From: Nageia nagi | Taxonomy: Eukaryota > Pinophyta | Assembly (NCBI GenBank): GCA_050084985.1 | Contig: JBITNC010000001.1 | Location: 190,092,001 to 190,156,000 of the forward strand | Direction of reading: 5' to 3' | DNA length: 64,000 nucleotides | Part shown: one piece after another, positions 1 to 9,630 of the stretch | Numbering within the stretch: the stretch's first letter is position 1 | How the letters are laid out: every line of letters begins with the position of its first letter | Position numbers and translations under genes: made by a program | The notes under the pieces: model-generated | Databases searched by the model: none | What the model was told of the DNA's origin: nothing | Seen by the model: only the letters and a program-made list of their open reading frames with translations

Positions 1-131
1 GACTTCTTTGTTTTTCCATCCAATGGTAGGTATAGATCTTTCTGATACAGATAATCTTCCATCTACATCTTCCATAGTGAGAAATTTTATCCATTAAATT
101 TCTTGACCCTAAACTTACCATCTTTCACCAT
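1..131 (-). pseudogene. gag: Copia gag, N-terminal fragment
   Basis: From an ATG at 131 the minus strand reads the typical start of plant copia Gag: a KFNG-like motif, then NFSLWKM, then a YQKDLYLPL-like stretch. In-frame stops interrupt it at about residues 15 and 23. Gag forms the virus-like particle in this family. The window edge cuts it at about 43 codons. Confidence 0.75.
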
Positions 132-192
132 TGCTCCCACTCGAACGAGGAATTCTTCTTTCCTGTGAGTTTATCAGCCAAATAGACCTTCG

Positions 193-204
193 GATCTGAT
201 ACCA
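193..204 (-). other. Primer binding site, initiator-Met tRNA type
   Basis: On the minus strand TGGTATCAGATC lies two bases inside the LTR end. The usual plant copia primer site is TGGTATCAGAGC, so one mismatch is seen. It fixes the element orientation as minus. Confidence 0.8.
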
Positions 205-206
205 GT

Positions 207-695
207 TGTTAGAAAATTATATATTCCAGAGCAATGGAGCACATAAAATATAGCAAAAAATATAAACCCAAAAAATGCATAAACAAGAGAGACACAGATA
301 TACGTGGTTCACCCAGTTTGGGCTACGTCCACACCAAACAGCCAGTCCTTCCTTTCTATTATCTAGCAAAGTGAAGAAATACAACCTACAGCAGATCCGC
401 TATAATATCCTCTATTTTCTCTCACAGTCTCACGTCTCTATTTCTCGCTCACCAAATCACATCTGTTACAATGCCCTCATACAAAGAGAGGGGTTTTTAT
501 CTAGGGAAAAAAGCCCTAAACCAAACATAAGTTCTACCGTCAGATTATTTGCCTAAAGAACGGCCCAGATTGACTAGAAATTACTTTACTTTTACAAGGT
601 AATTTTACAAACGTTTTTAGCTTCCTGGGTATACATCCGGCTGAAATAAAGAACTCTAAACAATCATGCTCCACACACAACACATAGCACCAACA
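207..695 (-). repeat. Copia 5' LTR (489 bp)
   Basis: Bounded by TG...CA with TGTT/AACA inverted ends and flanked on the inner side by the primer site. It carries the motif tacgtggttcacccagtttg near 300, a type of sequence I associate with plant copia LTRs. The 93-codon open frame inside it (275-556) does not resemble a protein. Confidence 0.8.
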
Positions 696-759
696 ACCTA
701 ATGATCTATCAATAGGGCATCAGTGATGCAAATTTGAAGAGATATCCATCCTTGATGAT

Positions 760-1472
760 TATATTTTTCTTCTAAAGGATGAGCCTATAGTCTAGACCTA
801 TATTTTGATGGTTCTAGATGCATTCATGGAGCAAGGGTAAGTATTGTTTTGGTCTACCCTACCAATCAAGTAATTCTTATTGCATATAAATTAGATTTCA
901 AATGGACTAATAATATGATTGAGTATGAAGCTTTGATATTGGGATTTAAGGCAACTTTAGAACTAAAAATTGTAGACATAGAAATTTATAGGGACTCACA
1001 GCTTATTATCAACCAAGTGAAGGGTACTTATGATATCAAAGATGAGAAGCTAAGGCCTTATAGGGTAGTTGTGATTGAGTTGTTGGATAGGATTGATAGG
1101 TATACTATTGAGACCATTCCTAGGACTAATAACAAATATGCAGATGCTATGGCAAGCGCAACCTCTTTGGTACCAATTGAGCTTAAAGATGAGGAGACCA
1201 TTCTCACTATCCATAATTTAATTACTCCATCTTACACAACTCATATTCATTCTATTTTTTCCTTTCTTATTTCCGATGATGATGCTTTTCAAGACTGATA
1301 TTTTGATATCCATAGCTACTTAAAAGACAAAAATATTCCTTCTAGTTATACTAAGAATGATAGACTAAGATTGAGGACTGTTATGAAATATGTTATCATT
1401 GGTGATATTTTATATAGAATATCCTTTGATGGTGCTTTGTTGAGATTTTTAACATAGGATGAGATAGCTACT
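760..1472 (+). pseudogene. pol: Element A pol: archaeal-type RNase H and integrase linker (broken)
   Basis: From about 797 the translation shows an RNase H beginning with a YFDGS motif. The open stretch 849-1298 continues with an IEYEAL motif (catalytic Glu), a RDSQLI motif (Asp) and a KYADAM motif (last Asp). This is the archaeal-type RNase H of Tat elements, which removes the RNA strand during reverse transcription. After it comes the linker WYFDIHSYL...ILYR, which in this lineage leads into integrase. In-frame stops occur before 849 and at about 1456. The domain order here (archaeal-type RNase H directly before integrase) is the usual Tat order. Confidence 0.8.
1468..1472. repeat. Target site duplication of B, left copy (CTACT)
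   Basis: CTACT directly abuts the TG end of the left LTR; an identical copy follows the CA end of the right LTR at 10495-10499. Five bases is the usual length for Ty3/gypsy integrases. Confidence 0.9.
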
Positions 1473-2909
1473 TGTTGATTGAGATTGTGTAATATGTGCG
1501 CCTGGTACAATCTTAACCAAAGTAGTTCACGAACAGACTGTGGGACGCAGCCTGATCTCCGGAGAAGGCCGGTTCCTTATCCATTGGGTAAAGAAAAAGT
1601 AACAGGAAAGAGATAAAAAGAGTAGGGAGCGAGAGATTCAAGCAAAAGGATAGGGTAACAAGAAAGGAAGTAAAAGGATAGGGTAACGAGAGAGAAAGCA
1701 AAGGGGTAGATCACTAGTTCAGCGCAGGCTTTCGCAGTGTGCGAAACCTTGGCCTGAATCTAGTGTCGCAGCCACAGAACAAGTTCTCACTCTCTGAATA
1801 GCTCCCCAGCTTCTACTCTACCATGTAGCAGACACAGTTATACTAGCAACCCGCAACTATTACTCAGGAAACAAGCTAAGCTGCCACAATGTAACCAAAT
1901 TAAGAATAACAATTACGAGTGCTAGACAAGAAAGGTCAAGATGGTTTCATAGTACCGGACTGAAGCTACAGGTCTTCGAGAACAAATGAAAAGGGCAATA
2001 CTAGGCTTCCGACCCTAGTTTCTCTTTATTTTCATATATTTATACTGTATTAATAACAGTTACAAGATTACAGAATAGAAACGTTTACAAAATGACCGCA
2101 AGATTCTGGCCTTCTTGAACTGATATCACCTACATATGACACTTGGCCGACTGTTACAAAATTGGGCAGATCGCCAACGATTCGGTTCCCTGATGATGGC
2201 GCTCAGGTATTTTGCAGACTTCCTTCTCTCCCGGAATGTTCAATTCTCCAACTCGGACTCTTCGATCTTTCATTGCGGCCTATTTTCCTCTGGACGCGGT
2301 CTTAATCCCAAATGTTAATCTTTCCCCTTCGCCTGACGTCAGCCTTGAATCTCCGGACTTCTTTATTCACTAGCTCCGGACACTAAATTACTCCTTGATG
2401 ATGTCATCCATTCCGGGCTCCGGTTTCCTTTGTGAATGTAGACTTTGCCTTTCCATGTGATGTCATTTCCGGACTTCCGAAATGCTTCGCCTTCCGGAGA
2501 AGACGGTGTAGACTTCATCGCTTCCGGGGTCTGATTTCCTTCAAGATATGAATTCTGTTCTACCTATGACATCACCTTCATATGTTCGGAATGCTCCATG
2601 CACTGATTCCGGGCCTTTTAGTTCCCTTTGATGAACTCATCATCTCCGGACTCCGGTTCTTATTCAAAAATGTGAACGTCGTTTCGCCTGTGACGTCGTC
2701 TTTCTTTCCTTCGGAATGTTTTCCTTTATGGCTCCGGATACTAAGTCGCTACCTGCTGACGTCACCTTCTTATTTCTCCGGAAAACTTTACTCTGATCCC
2801 GAGCTACTTTATCCGCTCCAAAAACTCCAGAGAATCTAAGAATGAACCCATGGTTGAAATCAAGGTATACCGGGGCTTTAATAAAGAATTTATTTTGTAG
2901 GAATCTACA
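1473..2909 (-). repeat. Element B 3' LTR (1437 bp)
   Basis: TG...CA bounded (tgttgattg...atctaca in plus orientation) and nearly identical to 9059-10494. The short open frames in it (for example 1513-1701 minus and 2136-2318 plus) recur unchanged in the other LTR and are not genes. A TATA-like tataaatata is at 2035-2044 on the minus strand, the same place as in the 5' LTR. Confidence 0.93.
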
Positions 2910-3035
2910 TTATGGCGACTTCTGAGGGAAAATTTCGCCTTTGTCGAAAAGAAATTTAGAATCCAGCCTCAAATTCAAAATTGAAATCCTGTCTTTTCTA
3001 TTTACATATATACAAAATCATGTCTTTTCTTTCAG
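2910..3035 (-). other. Element B 3' untranslated segment
   Basis: Only 126 bp separate the pol stop from the 3' LTR. A clear polypurine tract next to the LTR is missing: the last bases before the LTR on the minus strand are cagaagtcgccataa. Instead, on the plus strand, tggcgact at 2913-2920 resembles an Arg-tRNA primer site facing inward. Confidence 0.6.
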
Positions 3036-6000
3036 TCAATCTCCCGCGCATGCAGGTTCATAGTGCTTTAAATGCTGCCCATTGACCAAGATTGGCAGCC
3101 GCCACCCGTTTAACTTTGATATTTCGAAAGAATTCTTTCCTGCACATCTAGATATCATGTAAGGTCCGGACCATAAGGAATCAAACTTTTTATGTTTTCC
3201 AGTCTTGGCTCTGTCTTCATCCCATTTCAAAACTAAATCTCCTTCCTTGAAATCTTCTGGAGTGGCCTTTCGGTTATTGAACCATCTCTTAACTACTTCG
3301 TTTCTATTCTGTAAACTCTGATATGACTGATTCCAGAGTTCTTCCAAATGCAGTAGTTCATTCAGACGGACTTGATGGGGTTCGAAATCTCCTCCGTACT
3401 CTTGTAAAATTTTCAAGGCCGGAAGCTCGAAATGACTTGGCAACATGGCCCTCTTACCGTATACCAGAGTATAAGGGCTGGTCTTGATGGATGACTTCAC
3501 AGTGATTCTATCTGCCCACAATGCCCAATTAAGTTTCTCATGCCAAGTTCGTGGGTTGTCTTCCATTATTCTTTTAAGAATCCAGATCAAGTTCTTATTT
3601 GTAGATTCGGCCAAACCATTACCCTGAGGGTAATAATTCGAGGAAGTTTTCCAGTAAATACCATATCTCATAGCGAAATTTGTGACTTCTGTTCCTACAA
3701 ATGCTAAGCCATTGTCTGAAACAATTGTTTGAGGGATACCATACCTGGTGATTAGCTTCTCTATGAATTTTACCACGGTCTTCTGGTTTGCTTCTCTCAC
3801 GGCTCCCGCCTCTGCCCATCTGGTGAAGAAATCTGTAGCTGTGAGAATAAATTTATGCCCGGCTGAAGAATTAGGATTGATTACTCCAATAAAATCCAAC
3901 CCCCATTGCTGAAAGGGTTCCTCCGCCTGAACCGGTTCCAACGGCAATGCTGCACTTCTCTTTCTCCCCGCGAACCTTTGACATTTTTCACAACCCTGGG
4001 ATTTTGCAAAAGCCTCTTTAAACATAGTAGGCCAATAATATCCGGCTTGGATAATTTTACCCACCATTGTATATCCGGAATAATGGCCTCCGGATATCCC
4101 GGAATGAAACTCTTCAATAAGTTCTTCTGTCTTCGATGCCGGTACACATCTCAGCAAAACACCATCATGATTTCTTCTGTAAAGTACCTGATCTATTTCT
4201 GTATAATTTTGGGCATGAATTTTGAACCGCCTTCTCTGGGACGCATCCATGTTGTCAGGAAGCTTTCCGGACTCGAAGTATCTGCTTAACTGCTCTACCC
4301 AATCATTCGTTATAACCCCGGGTTCGACCTCTGGTACCTTTTGTTCAATATGGCATACTGTTCCCTCCTCTGGTATTGTTGATTTTGCAAGTTGCTCACA
4401 AAGCGCTCTCCCTTTTATGAGCTTGGTAGGCCGGATTTCTACATCATATTTGAGGATTTTTGAAATCCAACCGGGTCTCCCTTCTCCCAACTCACCCTGC
4501 ATAATATAAGACCTGACATCCGGATGTATAGTTAGAATCAAAATCTTTCTTTGAGCAACATAATGTTTCAACTTACTAAGAGCTTTCACAATGGCCAAGA
4601 CTTGTTTTTCGAGAAAGGTATATTTCTCTTCGCAACTATTCATAGTTTGGCTGAAGAACGCTACGGGATATTCCTCATTCTTTTCATACTTTTGAGTCAG
4701 AATAGCAGCGACACTAGTATCCGAACCATATGCATACAGGATAAACTTCTTACTAAAATCCGGATTTCTCAGTACCGGGGCTTCAGTAATTACCTCTTTG
4801 ATTTCCTGAAAAGCCTTTTTACCTTCTTCCGTCCACTCAAACAGTGTATCCTTTTTTAGCATCTGAGTAATAGGTTTGATAATGCCTGAAAAATCCTGAA
4901 CAAATCTTCTGACAAAATTAATCTGACCCAGAAAAGACTGTAGAGACTTCTTATTGGATGGGAGAACTAAGTTCTTAATTGCTTTTATTCTATCTGGATC
5001 AATGGCCCAACCTTCCTTTGAAATTACATGACCCAATAACTTCCCTTCATCTACTGCGAAAATTGATTTCTTAGGATTCAAGGATATGCCATACCTTCTA
5101 CATTTGATGAAAACCTGTTCCAGGTGTTGGACGTGAAGGTTTTTGTTATGTGAGAACACAGTAATATCATCAAGATATACTACCACGCTTTTGTTCACCA
5201 ACTCTCCAAATGCATGATCCATAGCTCTTTGGAAAGTAGCTCCTGCATTAGACAAACCGAAAGGCATTCTCTGGAAAGTGAATGTACCCCATTTGGTTGT
5301 AAAAGCTGTTTTAAATTGGTCTTCGTTCCGGACCCACACCTGGTTGTACCCGGAGAAACCATCTATCAAAGAGAATTTTTTAGCACCCGCCACGGTATTG
5401 AGTATTTGTTCCATTGGTGGCAAAGGATAATGATCTCTCAAGGATACTTTATTCAGGCCCCGGAAATCCACACACAGCCTTATCTCACCATTTTTCTTCC
5501 GGACCGGTACGAGGTTCGCCACCCAAGTGGAGTGTTTAATGGGATAAATTATTCCAGCTTTATACAATTTCAAAACTTCTTGTTTCATAGCTGCTTCGAT
5601 TTTAGGGTTCATTGGCCGCTGTTTCTGTCTGACTGGTTTGGCGTTTTCTATCAATTCAATAGTATGCTGCATCACTGACTTGTCGAAAATCTTCAAATCA
5701 TCGTAAGACCAAGCAATGACGTCTACATATGCCTTGCATAATTGCACAATCTCGTGGGTTTGTTCCGGGGTATTACAGGTACCGATTTTCAATGACTTGC
5801 CCGGGAAAACCTCACACTCTCTATAGTTATCCGGATTTATACTTAGACCTCTTCTTTTTACCTGGTCACATCTGTCAAACAATGCTTCGAACGGAATCAA
5901 ATCTTTGGGAACTTTATTATTATTCAGTTGAATTATATCCTGCTCTCGGAAGATCTCAGAATCTTCTTCCCCTACCGCGTGACACACAGCTTGTTGTAAT

Positions 6001-7481
6001 AGGAATTGATTAATCTGAGCCTCATCCCGGAACACTTGCCAAAAGGAATCATTATCCGGAATTGAAGGCCTGAAAATGAGTTGAACCCCTTTTTTCCTGA
6101 ACCAATCATCAGTGGGATCAAAGCTGGCTCCCATCTGTGCTAAAGCATCAGCCTCATGATTGAACCTCCTTGAGATTGACTGAATATGTAAAGCCTCGAA
6201 ATGTTCCAACAGATCCCAAACTCTATTTCTGTATGATTTCAAATAGTGATGCTTAGCTGAACATTTATCTGTCACCTGCTTTACTATTAGCTCTGAATCT
6301 CCTTTGATCTTCAAACACCGGATCTTCATTTTAATGGCTTGTTCCAGCCCGAGGCAAAGTGCTTCATATTCTGTTACATTATTTGAACATAACCAGGTAA
6401 GCCTGAAAGAGAATTTATATACCTTGCCATTTGGTTCCTTCAGAATGATTCCCACTCCAGATCCATTTTTAGACCTAGCTCCGTCAAAAAACATCTCCCA
6501 GATCTCATTTCTCCGAAAGTTTCCCTTAGTGAGTTCCGGGACAAAAGACTCAGGTTCCATCAAGCAATAATTTCCAAATTCCATATCGCTGATGGTATTA
6601 AGCATACTCATACTATAAGGATCTTCGGTTTGCAACTTTTCCAGTAATTCGTCTGATTCCTCTATTTCACCAAAGATTGCGCACACTTCCTCCTTTTTCT
6701 CTACGTGAAATTCGGAAATTTCCTCATTGTTTAACCTAACCCTCTTATTCCCACAGGGGATCAGATAATGAGTATAATCCATTGCTAGGTAACCTCCTAT
6801 TTTCGCTGTAAACTCTCTGGACAAACATAACCCGAACAGAGGGGGTAACTCAACTACAACAACTTCTTGAGTAATAACCACAGAGGGGCACTTGTGCATC
6901 TTCAGAACTATATCTTTGATAACCCCCACTGTCTTAACAGGTGTGGAATCCAACTGTAATACTCCAGTAGTAGTTCGTGTCATAGGCAATCCCATCACGT
7001 CACACACTGCTTTTGGCATAACAGTAGTAGCCGCTCCGGAATCAACCAAACAATTATGGAGCACATATCCTTCAATTTCCAGAGTCATGTAAAAGGCCGG
7101 AGGTTTATTTTTTCCCATCCCCGGAATTTTTGATGTCTCAAACAGATTTAGAACCTTTTCCATTCCTTCGTTCTGAGCTATAAGGGACGCTTTCAGCAAA
7201 TCAATCTGCCCAGGAATTTTTAAAGCCTCAAACAAAGATACTCTTGCCAGCGTCCTCTTTAACTCGGCCACAATATCGAACTCGGGAATAGCCGGAGGTT
7301 CTCCGATTTTATTTCTAAGACTATCGGTGAAACTTTCCCGAAGCTGTAGGGTATCATCTTTCCTCTGGTGCTTAGTGAGTGAAGGAAACCTTAGCTTCCG
7401 AATACTTTGGTCATTGATTTTTGGGGTCGGTTTGATCTCCGGAAGTGGGAATTTTCGGCATTCTTTTCCTTTTCCAGGACC
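3036..7481 (-). CDS. pol: Element B Pol: protease, archaeal-type RNase H, RT, gypsy RNase H, integrase
   Basis: No stops from about 7481 to 3036; overlaps gag by about 90 bp in the -1 frame, so it is probably made by frameshifting. Residues below count from the GTG at 7271. Aspartic protease with LVDSGA (D77). Archaeal-type RNase H at about 258-382, with D263, E301, D325 and D375 present. RT at about 545-705 with D637 and YLDD 699-702. Gypsy RNase H at about 838-940 keeps E888 but has Tyr at 848 and Ile at 915 where Asp is expected. Integrase: H1056, H1063, C1094, C1097, then D1126, D1186, E1222 (D-35-E), and a GPY-type C-terminus (about 1369). All enzymes except the second RNase H look competent. 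Confidence 0.9.
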   Translation of the reverse strand, partial: GPGKGKECRKFPLPEIKPTPKINDQSIRKLRFPSLTKHQRKDDTLQLRESFTDSLRNKIGEPPAIPEFDIVAELKRTLARVSLFEALKIPGQIDLLKASLIAQNEGMEKVLNLFETSKIPGMGKNKPPAFYMTLEIEGYVLHNCLVDSGAATTVMPKAVCDVMGLPMTRTTTGVLQLDSTPVKTVGVIKDIVLKMHKCPSVVITQEVVVVELPPLFGLCLSREFTAKIGGYLAMDYTHYLIPCGNKRVRLNNEEISEFHVEKKEEVCAIFGEIEESDELLEKLQTEDPYSMSMLNTISDMEFGNYCLMEPESFVPELTKGNFRRNEIWEMFFDGARSKNGSGVGIILKEPNGKVYKFSFRLTWLCSNNVTEYEALCLGLEQAIKMKIRCLKIKGDSELIVKQVTDKCSAKHHYLKSYRNRVWDLLEHFEALHIQSISRRFNHEADALAQMGASFDPTDDWFRKKGVQLIFRPSIPDNDSFWQVFRDEAQINQFLLQQAVCHAVGEEDSEIFREQDIIQLNNNKVPKDLIPFEALFDRCDQVKRRGLSINPDNYRECEVFPGKSLKIGTCNTPEQTHEIVQLCKAYVDVIAWSYDDLKIFDKSVMQHTIELIENAKPVRQKQRPMNPKIEAAMKQEVLKLYKAGIIYPIKHSTWVANLVPVRKKNGEIRLCVDFRGLNKVSLRDHYPLPPMEQILNTVAGAKKFSLIDGFSGYNQVWVRNEDQFKTAFTTKWGTFTFQRMPFGLSNAGATFQRAMDHAFGELVNKSVVVYLDDITVFSHNKNLHVQHLEQVFIKCRRYGISLNPKKSIFAVDEGKLLGHVISKEGWAIDPDRIKAIKNLVLPSNKKSLQSFLGQINFVRRFVQDFSGIIKPITQMLKKDTLFEWTEEGKKAFQEIKEVITEAPVLRNPDFSKKFILYAYGSDTSVAAILTQKYEKNEEYPVAFFSQTMNSCEEKYTFLEKQVLAIVKALSKLKHYVAQRKILILTIHPDVRSYIMQGELGEGRPGWISKILKYDVEIRPTKLIKGRALCEQLAKSTIPEEGTVCHIEQKVPEVEPGVITNDWVEQLSRYFESGKLPDNMDASQRRRFKIHAQNYTEIDQVLYRRNHDGVLLRCVPASKTEELIEEFHSGISGGHYSGYTMVGKIIQAGYYWPTMFKEAFAKSQGCEKCQRFAGRKRSAALPLEPVQAEEPFQQWGLDFIGVINPNSSAGHKFILTATDFFTRWAEAGAVREANQKTVVKFIEKLITRYGIPQTIVSDNGLAFVGTEVTNFAMRYGIYWKTSSNYYPQGNGLAESTNKNLIWILKRIMEDNPRTWHEKLNWALWADRITVKSSIKTSPYTLVYGKRAMLPSHFELPALKILQEYGGDFEPHQVRLNELLHLEELWNQSYQSLQNRNEVVKRWFNNRKATPEDFKEGDLVLKWDEDRAKTGKHKKFDSLWSGPYMISRCAGKNSFEISKLNGWRLPILVNGQHLKHYEPACAGD
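6126..6500 (-). other. Archaeal-type RNase H domain placed before RT in element B
   Basis: Residues about 258-382 of Pol. Motifs: FFDGARSKNG, TEYEALCLGL, KGDSELIVKQV and NHEADALAQ, giving an intact D-E-D-D set. It lies after the protease and before RT. In textbook Tat elements this domain follows the native RNase H and precedes integrase, as in element A. No second copy is visible between the native RNase H and integrase of B. Confidence 0.85.
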
Positions 7482-8911
7482 TTATCCTTAGAACCGGGGA
7501 CTGCATCTTGCCTCCTAGAAAGCACTGGTCCGGCATCTCTTTGGGATTCAACTTTTCTTTCCGGAATACCGGAAACAAGGGGCCTCTTCCCCGATCTTGT
7601 TTCCACCGCAAAAACTCCTATATCTGCCGGTGCAAAATTCATCAAGTTTGCATTTTGATTTATGTCGTTTGCCACTCCGGGCGGTGATATACCTCCATTT
7701 CTCGACAAATACTCTTGGTACTGATGCACGGGACATGTTGTTTGTTCATGCGCGTCATTGCAAGCCAAACACAAACCAACAACTGACCCGGAGGATGAAC
7801 CTTGATCTGAATTTTCTATCATTACATGTGGGCCCTTTTCCACTGCCGGGTAAGGATATCTCCTTGCATTGCTCTGTCTGCTTAGGATGGTGATCTGATT
7901 CGCCATATTTCTACACAAATCCCTAAGCTCTTGAATTTCTGATGATGACGCTACTCCCTGATTCACATTGGGCTGAGGGGGGGCAGGTAAAGACAAAGGA
8001 GCTCTAGGATTTGGCAAGTTTGATGACCAAGGTTGAACAGGAGCGGGAAAATGGGCCAGAGGTGGATCTGAACTGATTACCGGAGGTCTCCACATTTGCT
8101 GTTGGGTAGTTATTGGAAAATAGGGCATCGGTATACGGCTTGGCAACTTACCAACTGCAATAAGACAGGATTCAGCATATACTGCTTGTCTATAGACCTC
8201 CGGGAAAGTATTCACTCCGGAATTTTGGATTTGCAGAGAGAGATCCGGAGGAAAGGCTCTCAGATAATACATTAAGGCTTGGAATTGCTGAGGCCTGACT
8301 GGCATGGGTACTCTCGTCCATGTTTTCTGGAATCTAATGTTAAAATCCGGGATATTTTCTTGCTCATATCTTTTGATTGAAGTAAACTGGGTTAACAAGG
8401 AAAAGGGATCCCCTAATTCATTAAACTCCAGGATAAAAGGCTCTGCCAGTTGAGCCCAGGTACTGATGGATCCATTAGAAAGGCCCCTGTACCAATCTAG
8501 GACCTTTCCTTTGAAAGACTGAGCCAGTAATCTCACCATAATATCTTCATGCTGAATATTGTGAATCTTTGCTAGGCCGGCTACATCCACACAGTGCTCA
8601 TAAGCCGTTTTTTCTGAAGTTGCATCAAACTCCGGAAGGGTTTTAAAAACATTTGCTGGGATATCATGTAATACCGCCAGAGCTATGGGTACCCCATTGT
8701 CCCATTCCGGATAAATATTCTGAGCTGGATTAGCCATTCTAGGGAAGGTATCTCTAGTATGAAGATTGGATGGTTCTGGCTTGATAAAGGATTTTAGGGA
8801 GTCGATACTATTCAGAGACTTGGACTTGATCAGGGTCTTTCTCCTAGGAGTATCTAACTTCCCAAACTCCGGTGCTTCTTTTGCTGCTCTAGTTTTAGAT
8901 CTTGTCCACAT
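7391..8911 (-). CDS. gag: Element B Gag
   Basis: Open frame of 506 codons. The frame is open further upstream to 9106, but that part crosses the LTR edge and primer-site region, so the ATG at 8911 (start MWTRSKTRAAK) is the better start, about 150 bp inside the LTR. The middle third matches the plant retrotransposon Gag fold, with motifs VRLLAQSFKGKVLDWYRGL and LAEPFILEF. Near residue 410 is a zinc-knuckle-like CX2CX3HX4C, one residue shorter than the usual CX2CX4HX4C. The C-terminus is basic. Gag packages the RNA and builds the particle. Pol overlaps its 3' end in another frame. Confidence 0.88.
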   Translation of the reverse strand: MWTRSKTRAAKEAPEFGKLDTPRRKTLIKSKSLNSIDSLKSFIKPEPSNLHTRDTFPRMANPAQNIYPEWDNGVPIALAVLHDIPANVFKTLPEFDATSEKTAYEHCVDVAGLAKIHNIQHEDIMVRLLAQSFKGKVLDWYRGLSNGSISTWAQLAEPFILEFNELGDPFSLLTQFTSIKRYEQENIPDFNIRFQKTWTRVPMPVRPQQFQALMYYLRAFPPDLSLQIQNSGVNTFPEVYRQAVYAESCLIAVGKLPSRIPMPYFPITTQQQMWRPPVISSDPPLAHFPAPVQPWSSNLPNPRAPLSLPAPPQPNVNQGVASSSEIQELRDLCRNMANQITILSRQSNARRYPYPAVEKGPHVMIENSDQGSSSGSVVGLCLACNDAHEQTTCPVHQYQEYLSRNGGISPPGVANDINQNANLMNFAPADIGVFAVETRSGKRPLVSGIPERKVESQRDAGPVLSRRQDAVPGSKDKVLEKEKNAENSHFRRSNRPQKSMTKVFGS

Positions 8912-9030
8912 AAACTCTAGATTGCAAAAGAAAATGACAGGTTCAAAGCACCTATGATACTCACAAATAATTTGCTTTAATACATACCATGGATGGTGCT
9001 TCAGCAGAGTCGCCAATAAATTTCTTCGTG

Positions 9031-9050
9031 TCCCACCGGGCGTGCCAAAA
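9031..9050 (-). other. Putative primer binding site of B (TGGCACGCCC motif)
   Basis: About 10 bases inside the 5' LTR end the minus strand reads ttttggcacgcccggtggga. Decayed versions occur at the equivalent place in E (14110-14128) and C (21579-21597), so it is a conserved leader motif and a good primer-site candidate. I could not assign its tRNA. A second candidate, TGGCGACTCTGCTG (9015 down to about 9002), resembles the Arg-tRNA primer site reported for Ogre/Tat elements. Confidence 0.5.
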
Positions 9051-9620
9051 AGAAATACTGTTGATTGAGATTGTGTAATATGTGCGCCTGGTACAATCTT
9101 AACCAAAGTAGTTCACGAACAGACTGTGGGACGCAGCCTGATCTCCGGAGAAGGCCGGTTCCTTATCCATTGGGTAAAGAAAAAGTAACAGGAAAGAGAT
9201 AAAAAGAGTAGGGAGCGAGAGATTCAAGCAAAAGGATAGGGTAACAAGAAAGGAAGTAAAAGGATAGGGTAACGAGAGAGAAAGCAAAGGGGTAGATCAC
9301 TAGTTTAGCGCGGGCTTTCGCAGTGTGCGAAACCTTGGCCTGAATCTAGTGTCGCAGCCACAGAACAAGTTCTCACTCTCTGAATAGCTCCCCAGCTTCT
9401 ACTCTACCATGTAGCAGACACAGTTATACTAGCAACCCGCAACTATTACTCAGGAAACAAGCTAAGCTGCCACAATGTAACCAAATTAAGAATAACAATT
9501 ACGAGTGCTAGACAAGAAAGGTCAAGATGGTTTCATAGTACCGGACTGAAGCTACAGGTCTTCGAGAACAAATGAAAAGGGCAATACTAGGCTTCCGACC
9601 CTAGTTTCTCTTTATTTTCA

Positions 9621-9630
9621 TATATTTATA
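9621..9630 (-). promoter_or_regulatory. TATA box in element B 5' LTR
   Basis: On the minus strand this reads tataaatata in the context cagTATAAATATAtg, a strong plant TATA box. It lies about 560 bp upstream of the inner LTR end and downstream of the motif-rich U3. An identical box is in the 3' LTR at 2035-2044. RNA start would be expected about 30 bases downstream, near 9590. Confidence 0.6.

Larger units (their letters stand above)
1..695 (-). mobile_element. Ty1/copia retrotransposon, 5' end only (LTR, primer site, gag start)
   Basis: Minus-strand copia element whose body runs off the left edge. Seen: an LTR at 207-695 beginning TGTTAG and ending CCAACA in plus orientation. Immediately inside it is a good match to the initiator-Met tRNA primer site (193-204, minus strand TGGTATCAGATC), followed by a gag start. 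The outer LTR edge at 695 abuts coding sequence of element A, so this element probably inserted into A. Its 3' half and target duplication cannot be seen. gag has in-frame stops, so this copy is dead. Confidence 0.85.
696..1472 (+). mobile_element. Element A, left visible segment (Tat-type Ty3/gypsy)
   Basis: Left visible part of an old Tat-lineage retrotransposon; its upstream RT region must lie left of the copia insertion. It contains the archaeal-type RNase H and the linker to integrase, and stops at 1472, where element B begins. The same reading resumes at 10495. The CTACT at 1468-1472 is repeated at 10495-10499, so B is inserted here. Confidence 0.85.

Noticed and set aside
275-556. 93-codon plus-strand open frame
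   Set aside because: Lies wholly inside the copia LTR, reads antisense to the element and has no protein-like pattern.
1513-2839. Several 60-85 codon frames in the left LTR of B
   Set aside because: The same frames appear in the other LTR (9099-10424); they are by-products of non-coding LTR sequence.
3619-7092. Plus-strand and alternate minus-strand frames inside B pol
   Set aside because: Shadows of the 1411-codon pol frame; none has recognisable domains.
8912-9106. Upstream extension of the gag frame of B
   Set aside because: It crosses the LTR edge and the primer-site region; the ATG at 8911 gives a normal Gag start.
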